Source: Novosphingobium sp. B1 (lineage in GTDB: Bacteria; Pseudomonadota; Alphaproteobacteria; Sphingomonadales; Sphingomonadaceae). Taken from it: a stretch of 64,000 bases of DNA. Under the pieces are notes generated by a model that saw only the letters and a program-made list of their open reading frames with translations, made no database searches and was not told where the DNA came from. The DNA lies in contig NZ_FWXL01000011.1 of assembly GCF_900176395.1 (NCBI RefSeq), positions 1 through 64,000 on the forward strand, given 5' to 3'. Position 1 is the stretch's first letter, and each line of letters begins with the position of its first letter. Below, one piece after another: positions 21,404-31,093 of this stretch. Both the position numbers and the translations under genes were made by a program.

Positions 21404-23266
21404 ATGAGCCTCTCCCCGCAATGGATGGACGAACTGCGTTCGCGCATCTCGCTTTCGGGCCTGATCGGGCGTAGCGTTCGCGTCACCAAGGCGGGGCGGG
21501 AGTTCAAGGCCTGCTGCCCGTTCCATAACGAGAAGACGCCAAGCTTCACGATCAACGACGAGAAGGGCTTCTACCACTGCTTCGGCTGCGGCGCGCATGG
21601 CGATGTCATCCGGTGGATGACCGACCATCAGGGCCTGCCCTTCATGGAAGCGGTGAAGGAACTGGCGCTGCAGGCGGGGATGGAAGTCCCCGCTCCCGAT
21701 CCGCGTGCGGCCAAGAAGGCCGAGCAGCAAAAGTCATTGCATGACGTGATGCAGGCAGCGCAGGCCTTCTTCGTGCGTTGTCTGGCAGAGGAACGCGGCG
21801 GCGAGGCCCGCCGCTATCTCGCCTCGCGCGGCTTCCCGGCGCAGATCGTGCGCGATTTCGGCTTCGGCTTCGCCCCTGAAAGCCGGACCGCGCTGAAAGA
21901 AGCGCTCTCAGCATTTCCGGACGAGATGCTGATCGAGGCAGGCCTCAGGATCGTGGTCGAGGGCAAGGAACCCTACGACCGATTCCGGGGCCGCCTGATG
22001 CTGCCGATCCTTGACCCGCGCGGACGCGTGATCGCGTTTGGCGGGCGCATCCTGACTGCGGAAAAGACTGACGCGCCGAAATACCTCAACTCCCCCGACA
22101 CCCCGCTCTTCGACAAGGGCCGCACCGTCTATAACCTGCACCGCGCCGGCCCTGCCTCGCGCCAGAGCGGGCGCGTCGTGGTGGTCGAAGGCTATATGGA
22201 CGTTGTCGCGCTGGCCGCCGCCGGTATCGGCGAGGCTGTCGCTCCGCTCGGCACGGCATTGACCGAGCACCAGATCGAACGGCTGTGGCGTCTGGTAGAA
22301 ACGCCCACCCTGTGCTTTGACGGTGACAGCGCCGGCCAGCGCGCCGCCATGCGTGCGATCACTCGCGCCTTGCCCCTGCTCCGCCCTGGCCACTCGTTGC
22401 GCATCGTTACCTTGCCTGCCGGCATGGACCCCGACGATGTCGTCAAGAAACAGGGTGCGGCGGCCATGGAAGGTTTGCTCGACGAAGCGCGCAGCCTCGT
22501 TGATGTACTCTGGGAAACCGAACGGGATGCCGCCCCGCTGACGACGCCTGAGGACAAGGCTGGCCTCAAGTCACGATTGCTGGCGCATTGCGACACCATC
22601 CAGCACCCCGACATCAAGTCGCTCTATCGCCGAGAGCTTACCGAACGCTTTGGCGAACTGGCGTTTGCCCGCAAGGAGCGACCGCCATTTCAGCCTCGTC
22701 AGGGGAATGGACCACGTGCCAAAGGCCAGCCGTGGAAGCCTGCCCCTGCCCCGCTGGCCGAGCACGACAAGGCGAGAATGCTGCGGATCGGAACCGGGCC
22801 AAGCAGCAGCCTGCTTGCCGCCGTAATCGATGGCCTGATCTGCAACCCGCAGCATGTCGCCCGGCATTCCGAAGCGCTGGCGCGACTTCGGCCAGAAAAT
22901 CCAGACACTTGCGCCGTAATCGATGCACTTCTCGTGCTCGCCGATTCAGGCCAGCCGCTTGAAAGCCAGCGCCTGCGCACCATATTGCTGGAGCGAGGAC
23001 TTCGGCTCCCGTCGGCGCAGGACTACGCCGGAATGCGATTCGGCTTTCTTGGTAGTGGCGGTGATTCGGCAGGCGAGGAACTTGCCGAGGCAATTGCCCT
23101 CCTTGTCGAACTACCGGCCGTCGAAGAGGCGCTCGGAACCGCGACAAAACGCCATGAAGCCGAGTTTTCCGACGAAAGCTTTGCCGAACAGCAGAGATTG
23201 TTGCAGCGAAGGCTGGCATTGCTTGCCCGTTTGGGGCAAATGGGCCGTGCTCGTGCTGCGTTATAA
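21404..23266 (+). CDS. dnaG: DNA primase
   Basis: 620 aa. CHC2 zinc-binding domain (C38, H41, C59, C62 in CCPFHNEKTPSF and YHCFGCGAHGD), catalytic core with the RNA-polymerase motif, Toprim domain (VVVVEGYMDVVAL; LCFDGDSAG with the metal-binding acidic residues) and a C-terminal helicase-binding region. Lays RNA primers at the replication fork. Cotranscribed with yqeY and rpoD. Confidence 0.97.
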   Translation: MSLSPQWMDELRSRISLSGLIGRSVRVTKAGREFKACCPFHNEKTPSFTINDEKGFYHCFGCGAHGDVIRWMTDHQGLPFMEAVKELALQAGMEVPAPDPRAAKKAEQQKSLHDVMQAAQAFFVRCLAEERGGEARRYLASRGFPAQIVRDFGFGFAPESRTALKEALSAFPDEMLIEAGLRIVVEGKEPYDRFRGRLMLPILDPRGRVIAFGGRILTAEKTDAPKYLNSPDTPLFDKGRTVYNLHRAGPASRQSGRVVVVEGYMDVVALAAAGIGEAVAPLGTALTEHQIERLWRLVETPTLCFDGDSAGQRAAMRAITRALPLLRPGHSLRIVTLPAGMDPDDVVKKQGAAAMEGLLDEARSLVDVLWETERDAAPLTTPEDKAGLKSRLLAHCDTIQHPDIKSLYRRELTERFGELAFARKERPPFQPRQGNGPRAKGQPWKPAPAPLAEHDKARMLRIGTGPSSSLLAAVIDGLICNPQHVARHSEALARLRPENPDTCAVIDALLVLADSGQPLESQRLRTILLERGLRLPSAQDYAGMRFGFLGSGGDSAGEELAEAIALLVELPAVEEALGTATKRHEAEFSDESFAEQQRLLQRRLALLARLGQMGRARAAL

Positions 23267-23284
23267 TTATAGCAATGGCGCAAC

Positions 23285-23304
23285 CCGGGCCGCCCTCGGC
23301 CCGG
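23285..23304 (+). other. GC-rich hairpin between dnaG and rpoD
   Basis: CCGGGCCG-ccct-CGGCCCGG, a perfect 8-bp stem, lies in the 64-bp gap. There is no T-run after it, so it is not a normal terminator. It could mark mRNA processing, as in the E. coli operon, or reduce read-through. A TATAAT-like sequence at 23264-23269 just upstream might be a -10 box for a separate rpoD promoter. Confidence 0.5.
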
Positions 23305-23330
23305 ATCTCGGATGGTGGTACCTGGGTTAA

Positions 23331-25334
23331 ATGGCTTCGAACGACAAGACCGATAGCGGCGATGCTCCGCTGATCGACCTCAACGATGCATCGATCAAGA
23401 AGCTGATCGCGCGCGCCAAGCGCCGCGGCATCATCACCTATGACGAATTGAACGAGGCCCTGCCCCAGGACCAGATGTCCTCCGAGCAGATCGAGGACAT
23501 CATGGCCGCGATCTCGGAAATGGGCGTCAACATCGTCGAGAGCGACGAGGACGCGGTCGATCCGGAGGAGAAGGCCCAGGACGACGAACTCGACGAAGCG
23601 GAGACCGTCGAAGACCGCCCCGATGTCATCAAGCGCAAGGAAACGGTCGAGCGGACCGACGACCCGGTGCGCATGTACCTGCGCGAGATGGGCGCGGTCG
23701 AACTGCTCAGCCGCGAGGGCGAAATCGCCATCGCCAAGCGCATTGAAGCAGGGCGCGACACGATGATCATGGGCCTGTGCGAAAGCCCGATCACCTTCCA
23801 TGCTATCATCCAGTGGTCCGACGCGCTGAACGCCGGTGAAATGCAGTTGCGCGAGATTCTCGATCTCGACGCGATGCTTTCCAAGGAGCCACAGCCGGAA
23901 AATCTGTCGGAAGATGGTGAAGAGGCCGAGCCCGAGATCAGCGAAGCCACGGCTGGCCCGACCTTCAAGGAAGAAGAGGACGTCGAGGAGGAGGAATCCG
24001 CCGACGACGAGGATGACGAACTGCGCGAGCGCCGCGCCCGTCCCGCCGAGGAAGAGGAGGAAGACAACACCCTCAGCCTCGCGCAGATGGAAGCGCAGCT
24101 CAAGCCCGCCGCGCTTGAGCGTTTTGCCGAGATCACCTCGTTGTTCCGCGCCTTCGAGAAGATCCAGGCCGAACGCCTCGATGCACTGGGCAATGGCAAC
24201 GACTTCCCCGCCGCAAAGGAAACGCAGTATCAGAAGCTGCGCGAGGATCTGACGGCGCAGGTGGAATCGGTTCAGTTCCACGCCTCGAAGATCGAATACC
24301 TCGTCGACAATCTCTATGCCTTCAATCGTCGCCTCACGACACTTGGCGGGCAGATGCTGCGCCTGGCCGAGCGCCACAAGGTGCCGCGCAAGGATTTCCT
24401 CGACATGTACATGGGTCGGGAGCTCGACGATGGCTGGCTGCAGAGCCTCGCCACGCGCGACAAGCGCTGGGCAGCCTTCGCAGCGAACGAATCGACCCCC
24501 GTCGAGCGCATTCGCGCTGAAATCGCCGACATTGCGGCCGCCACCGGCATGTCGCTCGGCGAGTTCCGCCGCATCGTGAACATGGTCCAGAAGGGCGAGC
24601 GTGAAGCGCGCATCGCCAAGAAGGAAATGGTCGAGGCAAACCTGCGCCTCGTGATCTCGATCGCCAAGAAGTACACTAACCGCGGCCTGCAGTTCCTCGA
24701 CCTCATTCAGGAAGGCAACATCGGACTGATGAAGGCGGTCGACAAGTTCGAATACCGCCGCGGCTACAAGTTCTCGACTTATGCCACGTGGTGGATCCGT
24801 CAGGCCATAACCCGCTCGATCGCCGACCAGGCGCGCACGATCCGCATCCCGGTTCACATGATCGAGACGATCAACAAGCTGGTCCGCACCAGCCGCCAGT
24901 TCCTGCACGAGCAAGGCCGCGAGCCGACGCCCGAGGAAATGGCCGAGCGTCTGTCGATGCCGCTCGAAAAGGTTCGCAAGGTGATGAAGATCGCCAAGGA
25001 GCCGATCTCCCTTGAAACGCCGATCGGCGATGAGGAAGACAGCCACCTCGGCGATTTCATCGAAGACAAGAACGCGATCATCCCGGTCGACGCGGCGATC
25101 CAGGCAAACCTCAAGGAAACGGTCACGCGTGTCCTTGCCAGCCTCACTCCGCGCGAAGAACGTGTGCTGCGCATGCGCTTTGGCATCGGCATGAACACCG
25201 ATCACACCCTTGAGGAAGTCGGACAGCAGTTCTCGGTGACTCGCGAACGCATTCGTCAGATCGAGGCGAAGGCCTTGCGCAAGCTCAAGCATCCGAGCCG
25301 CAGCCGCAAGATGCGCTCGTTCCTTGATCAGTAA
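23331..25334 (+). CDS. rpoD: Primary RNA polymerase sigma factor (sigma-70)
   Basis: 667 aa. Region 1.1 at the N-terminus ([32 protein letters not shown]), region 1.2 ([21 protein letters not shown] at 111-131), a strongly acidic non-conserved stretch (about 190-245), regions 2.1-2.4 ([57 protein letters not shown]), region 3, and region 4 with the -35 reading helix ([24 protein letters not shown]). Directs polymerase to housekeeping promoters. Confidence 0.98.
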   Translation: MASNDKTDSGDAPLIDLNDASIKKLIARAKRRGIITYDELNEALPQDQMSSEQIEDIMAAISEMGVNIVESDEDAVDPEEKAQDDELDEAETVEDRPDVIKRKETVERTDDPVRMYLREMGAVELLSREGEIAIAKRIEAGRDTMIMGLCESPITFHAIIQWSDALNAGEMQLREILDLDAMLSKEPQPENLSEDGEEAEPEISEATAGPTFKEEEDVEEEESADDEDDELRERRARPAEEEEEDNTLSLAQMEAQLKPAALERFAEITSLFRAFEKIQAERLDALGNGNDFPAAKETQYQKLREDLTAQVESVQFHASKIEYLVDNLYAFNRRLTTLGGQMLRLAERHKVPRKDFLDMYMGRELDDGWLQSLATRDKRWAAFAANESTPVERIRAEIADIAAATGMSLGEFRRIVNMVQKGEREARIAKKEMVEANLRLVISIAKKYTNRGLQFLDLIQEGNIGLMKAVDKFEYRRGYKFSTYATWWIRQAITRSIADQARTIRIPVHMIETINKLVRTSRQFLHEQGREPTPEEMAERLSMPLEKVRKVMKIAKEPISLETPIGDEEDSHLGDFIEDKNAIIPVDAAIQANLKETVTRVLASLTPREERVLRMRFGIGMNTDHTLEEVGQQFSVTRERIRQIEAKALRKLKHPSRSRKMRSFLDQ

Positions 25335-25358
25335 CCGCGTTTCACGGGCTTGAATACA

Positions 25359-25391
25359 AAAGGGCTTCGCAAGTGCGGAGCCCTTTCTATT
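25359..25391 (+). terminator. Intrinsic terminator after rpoD
   Basis: Near-perfect 13-bp stem AAAGGGCTTCGCA / TGCGGAGCCCTTT (one mismatch) followed by CTATTTTTG, 24 bp after the stop. Confidence 0.85.
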
Positions 25392-25411
25392 TTTGATCGA
25401 GGTGCGGCCGT

Positions 25412-25867
25412 TCAGTCGACCCGATAGACCTGCAATCGCACCGTGTTCGCCACCTTGCCGCCTTCGGCCAGGAACAGTGAGCGATTGACCCATTCGTAGG
25501 CGGGGTGACCACTTTCGAGGCGAATAGCCGTTCGCATGTAATATTCCGAAGATGCGACATCCTCGCCGCTGGCGATCCGGGCATGCACTTGCTCCGAGGC
25601 ATGGCGGACCCCCTGGCTGACAACTTCAACGATTGCTCCATCGCCCGTCTCGATGGCGTACCGGGCATCAAGATCCGCAATGCCCCCCTTCAGAACCGTC
25701 TGCCAATCGGCTCCGACGGGCAAGATCCGCCCGGAAAGCAGCGGACCGCTGACCTTCCCGCCGACGATCGGAATGATCCTGCGCACACCGACAGGTGAAA
25801 TGCCCATTTCAAGTGGAGGGGAAAGCTCGACGACAAGATCGCAAACGTGCGCCAGAGCGATCGTCAT
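25412..25867 (-). CDS. DUF3237 protein
   Basis: 151 aa. Beta-rich protein with the DUF3237 pattern (GGKVSGPLLSGRILPVGADWQTV; DLDARYAIETGDGAIVEVVSQGVRH; YYMRTAIRLESGHPAYEWVNRSLFLAEGGK). Function unknown; found near catabolic genes. Its start overlaps the monooxygenase stop (ATGA), implying coupled translation and a joint role. Confidence 0.85.
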   Translation of the reverse strand: MTIALAHVCDLVVELSPPLEMGISPVGVRRIIPIVGGKVSGPLLSGRILPVGADWQTVLKGGIADLDARYAIETGDGAIVEVVSQGVRHASEQVHARIASGEDVASSEYYMRTAIRLESGHPAYEWVNRSLFLAEGGKVANTVRLQVYRVD

Positions 25868-27156
25868 GCCGCCACCCGATTGACGATTGCGCCTGCAGGG
25901 ATCGTGGGAGGAGCCGCATTCAGACGATCCTTTGCGAACCCGGCAGCCTGTTGATAGGCGAGCATGAAAGCGCTGCGCTCGTGCGCAGGGATGACGTCAT
26001 CGATGTTCTGGAACTGCCCGCCGCAACGCTCATCAACCATGTTGAGCAGCCCGAACGGTCCAGCCCCGCGGTTGCGCATAGCCACCTGCCCGATTGGCTC
26101 ACAAAATTCCGAATCGAATGCCGCCAGTGCCGAAGCGGTGACGCCGCGGTCCAGCATGATCCGCCCGATCTGCCGGGCATCCATGATGGCCTGCGACGCT
26201 CCGTTGGAGCCGGTCGGGTACATCGGGTGTGCAGCGTCCCCGATCAGCGCGACGGGTCCATCTACCCAGGTCGGCAATGGATCACGGTCGATCATCGGAT
26301 TTTCATAGGCAACGGTCGACTTGGCCAAGAGTGCGGGCAGATCCAGCCAGTCGTAGACAAAGCCGGCGAACTCGCCCGCGAATTCCGACAATGCGACGGG
26401 GCGGAACCAGCCCGATTTGGTCCAGTCGTGATCGGTGTCGTACGTCTGCTCGGCGATCCAGTTTATGTCGGCCAGACCATCGCCGTCCGGGTGCGAGATG
26501 GGATAGATCACAACGCGATGCCGGCTGGTGCCGAGCCCGACGAAGGAGGATCCTGACCGGATGGGAATGCCCCTGGCCGTGCCGCGCCACATGATTGTCC
26601 CGCCCCAGTGGATCGGCGGTTGATCGGGGTGCATCTGCGCGCGGATTGCCGAATGGATGCCATCGGCACCGAAAAGCAGAGTCCCCGCCACCTCGCTGAT
26701 ACCGCCGGACCGGTTCTCGATAATTGCCACGACAGTGCCATCGCTTTCCTTGCGATAGCCAGTTACCTTGCTTCCGAGCCTTACCGCGTCAGGGCCGAGC
26801 CGCTCGACCACCTTGCGATAGAGCAGCGTATGGAATTCGCCGCGATGTACGGCGTACTGATCCCACTTGTAGCCCGCCAGCTTTCCGCGCGGCTCGGCGT
26901 ATATCTCGCAACCGTTCAACCCCACCAGGGCCCATTCGCGTGCAGGGATGCCAACGGAGTCGAGCTCGGCCTCACCGATGCCCAGATCCTCGAGCTCGCG
27001 CACCGCATTGGGCTGCAGGTTTATGCCGACACCCAGCGGCTTCAGTTCTCGGACGGATTCGAAGACCGTGCAGGACACCCCGATCTGGTGCAGTGTCAGC
27101 GCGAGCGCAAGTCCGCCGATGCCGCCTCCGGCAATGAGCACATGTTCCTGCGGCAT
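25864..27156 (-). CDS. FAD-dependent aromatic-type monooxygenase
   Basis: 430 aa. Class A flavoprotein monooxygenase: Rossmann GGGIGGLALALTL (residues 9-21), LLFGADGIHSAIR (DG motif) and PVALIGDAAHPMYPTGSNGASQAIMDA (GD motif). Such enzymes hydroxylate phenolic or related substrates with NAD(P)H and O2. Substrate unknown. Encoded with the DUF3237 protein, which might act on its product. Confidence 0.88.
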   Translation of the reverse strand: MPQEHVLIAGGGIGGLALALTLHQIGVSCTVFESVRELKPLGVGINLQPNAVRELEDLGIGEAELDSVGIPAREWALVGLNGCEIYAEPRGKLAGYKWDQYAVHRGEFHTLLYRKVVERLGPDAVRLGSKVTGYRKESDGTVVAIIENRSGGISEVAGTLLFGADGIHSAIRAQMHPDQPPIHWGGTIMWRGTARGIPIRSGSSFVGLGTSRHRVVIYPISHPDGDGLADINWIAEQTYDTDHDWTKSGWFRPVALSEFAGEFAGFVYDWLDLPALLAKSTVAYENPMIDRDPLPTWVDGPVALIGDAAHPMYPTGSNGASQAIMDARQIGRIMLDRGVTASALAAFDSEFCEPIGQVAMRNRGAGPFGLLNMVDERCGGQFQNIDDVIPAHERSAFMLAYQQAAGFAKDRLNAAPPTIPAGAIVNRVAA

Positions 27157-27356
27157 TCCTTGTCATCCCGTCACATCCAGAATGCCGCGCCTTTAAGGAG
27201 GGTCTGGGATCGCCGCAACCGCCCAGACGATCACAGTTGGTAGAATGAGCCCTATCGGGCAGATGGAAACTGCCGATTTGCGGTGGCTTGTTGCGTGGCA
27301 ACGGCCTATGGGCGCGCCAACGAATCCCGTCACACTGCTTTCCGAGTAACTCGCCC

Positions 27357-27794
27357 ATGCGCATCGCCATCGCTTCGGATCATGCTGCCGTCGACCTCAA
27401 GGCCGAGTTGCGCGAGTATCTGATCGAACAGGGCCATGAGGTTGCGGATCTCGGGCCGGAAACGGCAGACCGTGTCGATTATCCCGATTATGGCTATAAG
27501 CTGGCATCGGTCGTCGCCGAGGGCATTGCCGAACGCGGCGTCGCGTTGTGCGGATCGGGCATCGGCATCTCGATCGCAGTCAATCGCGAAGCAGTTTGCC
27601 GGTGCGCGCTCGTATCCGAACCCTTGTCTGCGGCTCTCGCACGTGAGCACAACGATGCAAACGTGATCGCAATGGGCGCGCGCCTTACCGGCGTCGACAT
27701 GGCAAAGGCCTGCCTCGACGCCTTTCTTTCAACCGAGTTCGGTGGTGGCCGCCATGCCGGCCGCGTCGAAAAGCTATCCAACCCAGCAATCTGA
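27357..27794 (+). CDS. rpiB: Ribose-5-phosphate isomerase B
   Basis: 145 aa. RpiB/LacAB family: [26 protein letters not shown], the catalytic Cys loop [14 protein letters not shown] and [14 protein letters not shown] with the base His. Interconverts ribose and ribulose 5-phosphate. The frame is open to 27288, but ATG 27357 matches the family. glyA follows after 14 bp, as in many alphaproteobacteria. Confidence 0.94.
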   Translation: MRIAIASDHAAVDLKAELREYLIEQGHEVADLGPETADRVDYPDYGYKLASVVAEGIAERGVALCGSGIGISIAVNREAVCRCALVSEPLSAALAREHNDANVIAMGARLTGVDMAKACLDAFLSTEFGGGRHAGRVEKLSNPAI

Positions 27795-27808
27795 AGGAGC
27801 CTCCAGAG

Positions 27809-29119
27809 ATGACCACCGCCACAGCAGCGCCGGAAATCCGCAAAGCCGGCTTCTTTACCGAACACCTTGAGACTGCAGACGCCGAAGTCTTCGCTGCTAT
27901 CAAGGGCGAACTGCACCGCCAGCAGACCAAGATCGAACTGATCGCATCGGAAAACATCACAAGCCGCGCCGTGCTTGAAGCGACGGGTTCGGTCTTCACC
28001 AACAAGTACGCTGAAGGCTATCCCGGCAAGCGTTACTACGGCGGCTGCGAATACGCCGACGTGGTCGAGAATCTTGCGATCGAGCGCGCCAAGAAGCTGT
28101 TCGGCTGCAACTTCGCCAATGTCCAGCCAAACTCCGGCAGCCAGATGAACCAGGCCGTGTTCCTCGCGCTGCTGCAGCCGGGCGACAGCTTCATGGGCCT
28201 CGACCTGAACTCGGGCGGCCACCTCACCCACGGCTCGCCGGTGAACATGAGCGGCAAGTGGTTCAACGTGATCCCTTACGGCGTGCGCCCCGACGATCAC
28301 CAGATCGACATGGACGAAGTTGCCCGCCTCGCCCGCGAGCACAAGCCCAAGCTGATCATTGCCGGCGGCACTGCCTATTCGCGCACCTGGGACTGGGCCG
28401 CGTTCCGCGCCATCGCAGACGAGATTGGTGCATGGCTGCTGGTCGACATGTCGCACATTTCCGGGCTGGTTGCAGGCGGTGCGCACCCCTCGCCCTTCCC
28501 GCATGCCCACGTCGTCACGACCACCACGCACAAGAGCCTGCGCGGTCCGCGCTCGGGCGTGATCCTTACCAATGACGAAGATCTGGCCAAGAAGTTCAAC
28601 ACTGCCGTGTTTCCCGGCCTCCAGGGCGGCCCGCTGGTCCACGTGATTGCCGGCAAGGCCGTTGCATTTGGCGAGGCGCTGCGCCCCGAGTTCAAGGCCT
28701 ATGCCCACCAGATCGTCGCCAATGCCAAGGCACTGGCAGAAAGCATCAAGGATGCAGGTCTAGGCATCGTTTCGGGCGGTACCGACAACCATCTCATGCT
28801 GGTTGACCTCACCGCCAAGGATGTGACGGGCAAGGCTGCTGAAAAGGGCCTCGACCGCGCCTGGCTGACCTGCAACAAGAATGGCGTGCCGTTCGACAAG
28901 CGTTCGCCGTTCGTCACTTCGGGCATCCGACTCGGAACGCCGGCAGGCACCACGCGCGGTTTCCGCGAGGAAGAGTTCCGCACCATCGGCAAGCTGATCG
29001 TGGAAGTGGTCGATGGTCTTGCGCGCAATGGCGATGAAGGCGATGGTCAGGTCGAACAGCGCGTGCGCGATCGTGTCGCGGAGCTTTGCGCGCAGTTCCC
29101 GATCTATCCGGAGCTGTGA
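27809..29119 (+). CDS. glyA: Serine hydroxymethyltransferase
   Basis: 436 aa. PLP enzyme of fold type I; the Schiff-base lysine is K242 in [15 protein letters not shown]. Other signatures: [50 protein letters not shown]. Converts serine and tetrahydrofolate to glycine and methylene-THF. A good ribosome site (AGGAG) is upstream. Confidence 0.98.
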   Translation: MTTATAAPEIRKAGFFTEHLETADAEVFAAIKGELHRQQTKIELIASENITSRAVLEATGSVFTNKYAEGYPGKRYYGGCEYADVVENLAIERAKKLFGCNFANVQPNSGSQMNQAVFLALLQPGDSFMGLDLNSGGHLTHGSPVNMSGKWFNVIPYGVRPDDHQIDMDEVARLAREHKPKLIIAGGTAYSRTWDWAAFRAIADEIGAWLLVDMSHISGLVAGGAHPSPFPHAHVVTTTTHKSLRGPRSGVILTNDEDLAKKFNTAVFPGLQGGPLVHVIAGKAVAFGEALRPEFKAYAHQIVANAKALAESIKDAGLGIVSGGTDNHLMLVDLTAKDVTGKAAEKGLDRAWLTCNKNGVPFDKRSPFVTSGIRLGTPAGTTRGFREEEFRTIGKLIVEVVDGLARNGDEGDGQVEQRVRDRVAELCAQFPIYPEL

Positions 29120-29123
29120 ACTT

Positions 29124-29330
29124 ATGAACGAGCAAGACGATCTCGCCGCCCGCGCCAAGGACGAACTCTCGGGCATGGCCAAGCAGGGCCTTGCCCACCC
29201 CTCGACCAAGCCGGTCCTGACCGGCGCGGCCATCGGGGCGGTGGCAGGTGCTCTCCTCCCGGTTGTTTCACTCCCCCTCGGCCTCGCCGTGGGTGCAGGC
29301 TATGCCTTCTGGCAGCGGATCAAGCGCTGA
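29124..29330 (+). CDS. Small glycine-zipper membrane protein
   Basis: 68 aa, lying 4 bp after glyA and 3 bp before nrdR. A charged helix is followed by a Gly-rich hydrophobic segment (VLTGAAIGAVAGALLPVVSLPLGLAVGAGYAFW). No family recognised; position suggests it is just carried in the operon. Confidence 0.65.
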   Translation: MNEQDDLAARAKDELSGMAKQGLAHPSTKPVLTGAAIGAVAGALLPVVSLPLGLAVGAGYAFWQRIKR

Positions 29331-29333
29331 CCC

Positions 29334-29798
29334 GTGCGTTGTCCGTTCTGCGCCCATGACAACAGCCAGGTAAAGGACAGCCGGCCGAGCGAGGACAACA
29401 CCTCGATCCGCCGGCGCCGTCAATGCGAGGGCTGCGGAGCGCGGTTCACCACCTTCGAGCGTGTGCAATTGCGCGAGGTTGTGGTGGTAAAGAGCGGCGA
29501 GCGGCGCGAGCCGTTCGATCGCTCGAAGATCGAGCAGTCGGTCGCGCTTGCCTGTCGCAAGCGCCCGGTAGCGCAAGAACGCCTCGACCAGCTCGTCTCC
29601 GGCATTCAGCGCCAGATCGAGACGATGGGCGATGCCGAGGTCCCTTCAAAAATGATTGGCGAGATGGTCATGGAAGGCCTGCGCCAGCTCGATAGCGTCG
29701 CCTACATCCGTTTTGCCAGCGTCTATCGCGACTTCACCGAAGCGCGCGACTTCGAGGAATTCGCCTCGAGCGTACAGGAAATGAGCGGTCGGGCTTGA
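29334..29798 (+). CDS. nrdR: Transcriptional repressor NrdR
   Basis: 154 aa with a GTG start. N-terminal zinc ribbon ([41 protein letters not shown]) and ATP-cone domain ([22 protein letters not shown]). Senses dATP/ATP and represses ribonucleotide reductase genes. glyA-nrdR neighbours are common in alphaproteobacteria. Confidence 0.96.
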   Translation: MRCPFCAHDNSQVKDSRPSEDNTSIRRRRQCEGCGARFTTFERVQLREVVVVKSGERREPFDRSKIEQSVALACRKRPVAQERLDQLVSGIQRQIETMGDAEVPSKMIGEMVMEGLRQLDSVAYIRFASVYRDFTEARDFEEFASSVQEMSGRA

Positions 29799-29800
29799 GC

Positions 29801-30550
29801 ATGGAAGACACCGAACAGCGCCAGCCGGTTATCGTACTTGTGCGCCCGCAGCTGGGCGAAAACATCGGCAAGGCCGCCCGGGCCATGCTGAACTTCGGCC
29901 TGACCGAAATGCGACTTGTTTCCCCTCGCGATGGCTGGCCTAATCCATCCGCAGGACCTGCCGCTGCAGGCGCCGATCGCGTGCTGGAGCATGCCCAAGT
30001 TTTCGCATCGCTAGCCGAGTCCGTGAGCGATTGCAGCCATGTCTATGCAACAACCGTGCGCAAGCGGGGTGTGACCAAGCCCGTGCTGACGCCCGAGCAA
30101 GCGGCGAAGGACATCGTCACCGCCCCGGGCCGGAGCGCGATCATCTTCGGCCCCGAACGGTCGGGCCTGGAAACCGATGACGTGGCCCTTGCCCGGGCGA
30201 TTGTCACCGTTCCCATCAATCCCGAGTTCGGTTCGCTCAATCTGGCCCAGGCGGTAATCCTGTGCGCCTACGAATGGTCGAAGCACGTTGAACTCGTACA
30301 GCCCACAGTGGAGGACATGCTGCCCCCTGCCCCGCAGGAAGAGTTCGAGGGCATGTTCGATCAGCTTTGTTCGCTGCTTGAGCCGAGAGGATACTTCGAA
30401 CCCGAGGCGCGCGCAGTCGCTACCCGTCGCACGCTCCGCACCATGCTGACCAAGCCCGGCTGGAACCACCTCGAGGTACGGACAATGCGCGGCGTGTTGA
30501 GCGCGCTGCGTCGCAAGCCTGGCTCGCGGCCGGGAGACGCTGCGGAGTAA
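29801..30550 (+). CDS. trmJ: TrmJ-like tRNA/rRNA 2'-O-methyltransferase (SPOUT)
   Basis: 249 aa. TrmH-family SPOUT methylase: IVLVRPQLGENIGKAARAMLNFGL (motif 1), AIIFGPERSGLETDD (motif 2) and VPINPEFGSLNLAQAVILCAYE (motif 3, knot). Length and C-terminal extension fit TrmJ, which methylates position 32 of tRNA. ATG at 29801 is 2 bp after the nrdR stop. Confidence 0.88.
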   Translation: MEDTEQRQPVIVLVRPQLGENIGKAARAMLNFGLTEMRLVSPRDGWPNPSAGPAAAGADRVLEHAQVFASLAESVSDCSHVYATTVRKRGVTKPVLTPEQAAKDIVTAPGRSAIIFGPERSGLETDDVALARAIVTVPINPEFGSLNLAQAVILCAYEWSKHVELVQPTVEDMLPPAPQEEFEGMFDQLCSLLEPRGYFEPEARAVATRRTLRTMLTKPGWNHLEVRTMRGVLSALRRKPGSRPGDAAE

Positions 30551-30573
30551 TCGCGTGGCCGGCTGCGGCAGGC

Positions 30574-30885
30574 TCAACCTTCCCGGCGCCGCAGGACCTG
30601 TTCCAGCCGAGCCTGCTCTGCATCGAGCATGCGGTCCCAGAAATCCGTCACAAGGCTTACGGGAATTCCCAGCTCGAAGGCTTTGCGGCGTATGCGCGAA
30701 AGGGTCGCGGCTCGGTGATCCTCATCACCGACACCGACGCCTGTTCCATGCTTTTCAGCGTCCGCGCTCGAGGATGCAAAGCGCAGCGACAGCAACTGCA
30801 GGATCTGCAGGTCGATCGCCTCCAGCCCGTCCGTCATCGGTCGAGGCAAGAGATCATGTTCGGGACGAGGCGGCCTCTCGTGCAT
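30574..30885 (-). CDS. Chorismate mutase type II-like protein
   Basis: 103 aa from ATG 30885, or 87 aa from ATG 30837; neither has a strong ribosome site. The body matches the AroQ helical fold: LEAIDLQILQLLSLRFAS, EKHG, DEDHRAATLSRIRRKAFELGIP and FWDRMLDAEQARLEQ. Compared with AroQ active sites the first-helix Arg is absent (GLEAID) and the Glu after DxxR is Ala, while the second-helix Arg, the Lys and the final Gln are present. It may be a divergent or inactive mutase. Converges with trmJ. Confidence 0.6.
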   Translation of the reverse strand: MHERPPRPEHDLLPRPMTDGLEAIDLQILQLLSLRFASSSADAEKHGTGVGVGDEDHRAATLSRIRRKAFELGIPVSLVTDFWDRMLDAEQARLEQVLRRREG

Positions 30886-30960
30886 CAGGATCGATAAGAC
30901 TCGATGCTGCCTGTCCTGTCTATGGCGGCTGCCCTTGACATACACCGGAATCTCTGTTCT

Positions 30961-31023
30961 TGGCCGCCCTTCGCAATTGGCCCTGCACTCCCGGTGAAGC
31001 GGTGGCCGCACTTCGCAATTGGC
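30961..31023 (+). repeat. 21-bp direct repeat upstream of rpsD
   Basis: TGGCCGCCCTTCGCAATTGG-C at 30961-30981 recurs with one mismatch at 31003-31023, 42 bp apart. It lies in the rpsD leader or promoter region. A TTGACA at 30935-30940 could be a -35 box. Confidence 0.75.
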
Positions 31024-31093
31024 AAAGTGGTGCGTGTCCGGGACTTGAAGCATCGGCGCGTTCGCCGGTGTACTGCAAATTGAAAGGCAGCGC

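Noticed and set aside
22638..25493. A 951-codon open frame antisense to dnaG and rpoD
   Set aside because: Shadow of conserved genes; the product is low-complexity (Arg/Leu/Asp-rich) and has no recognisable motif.
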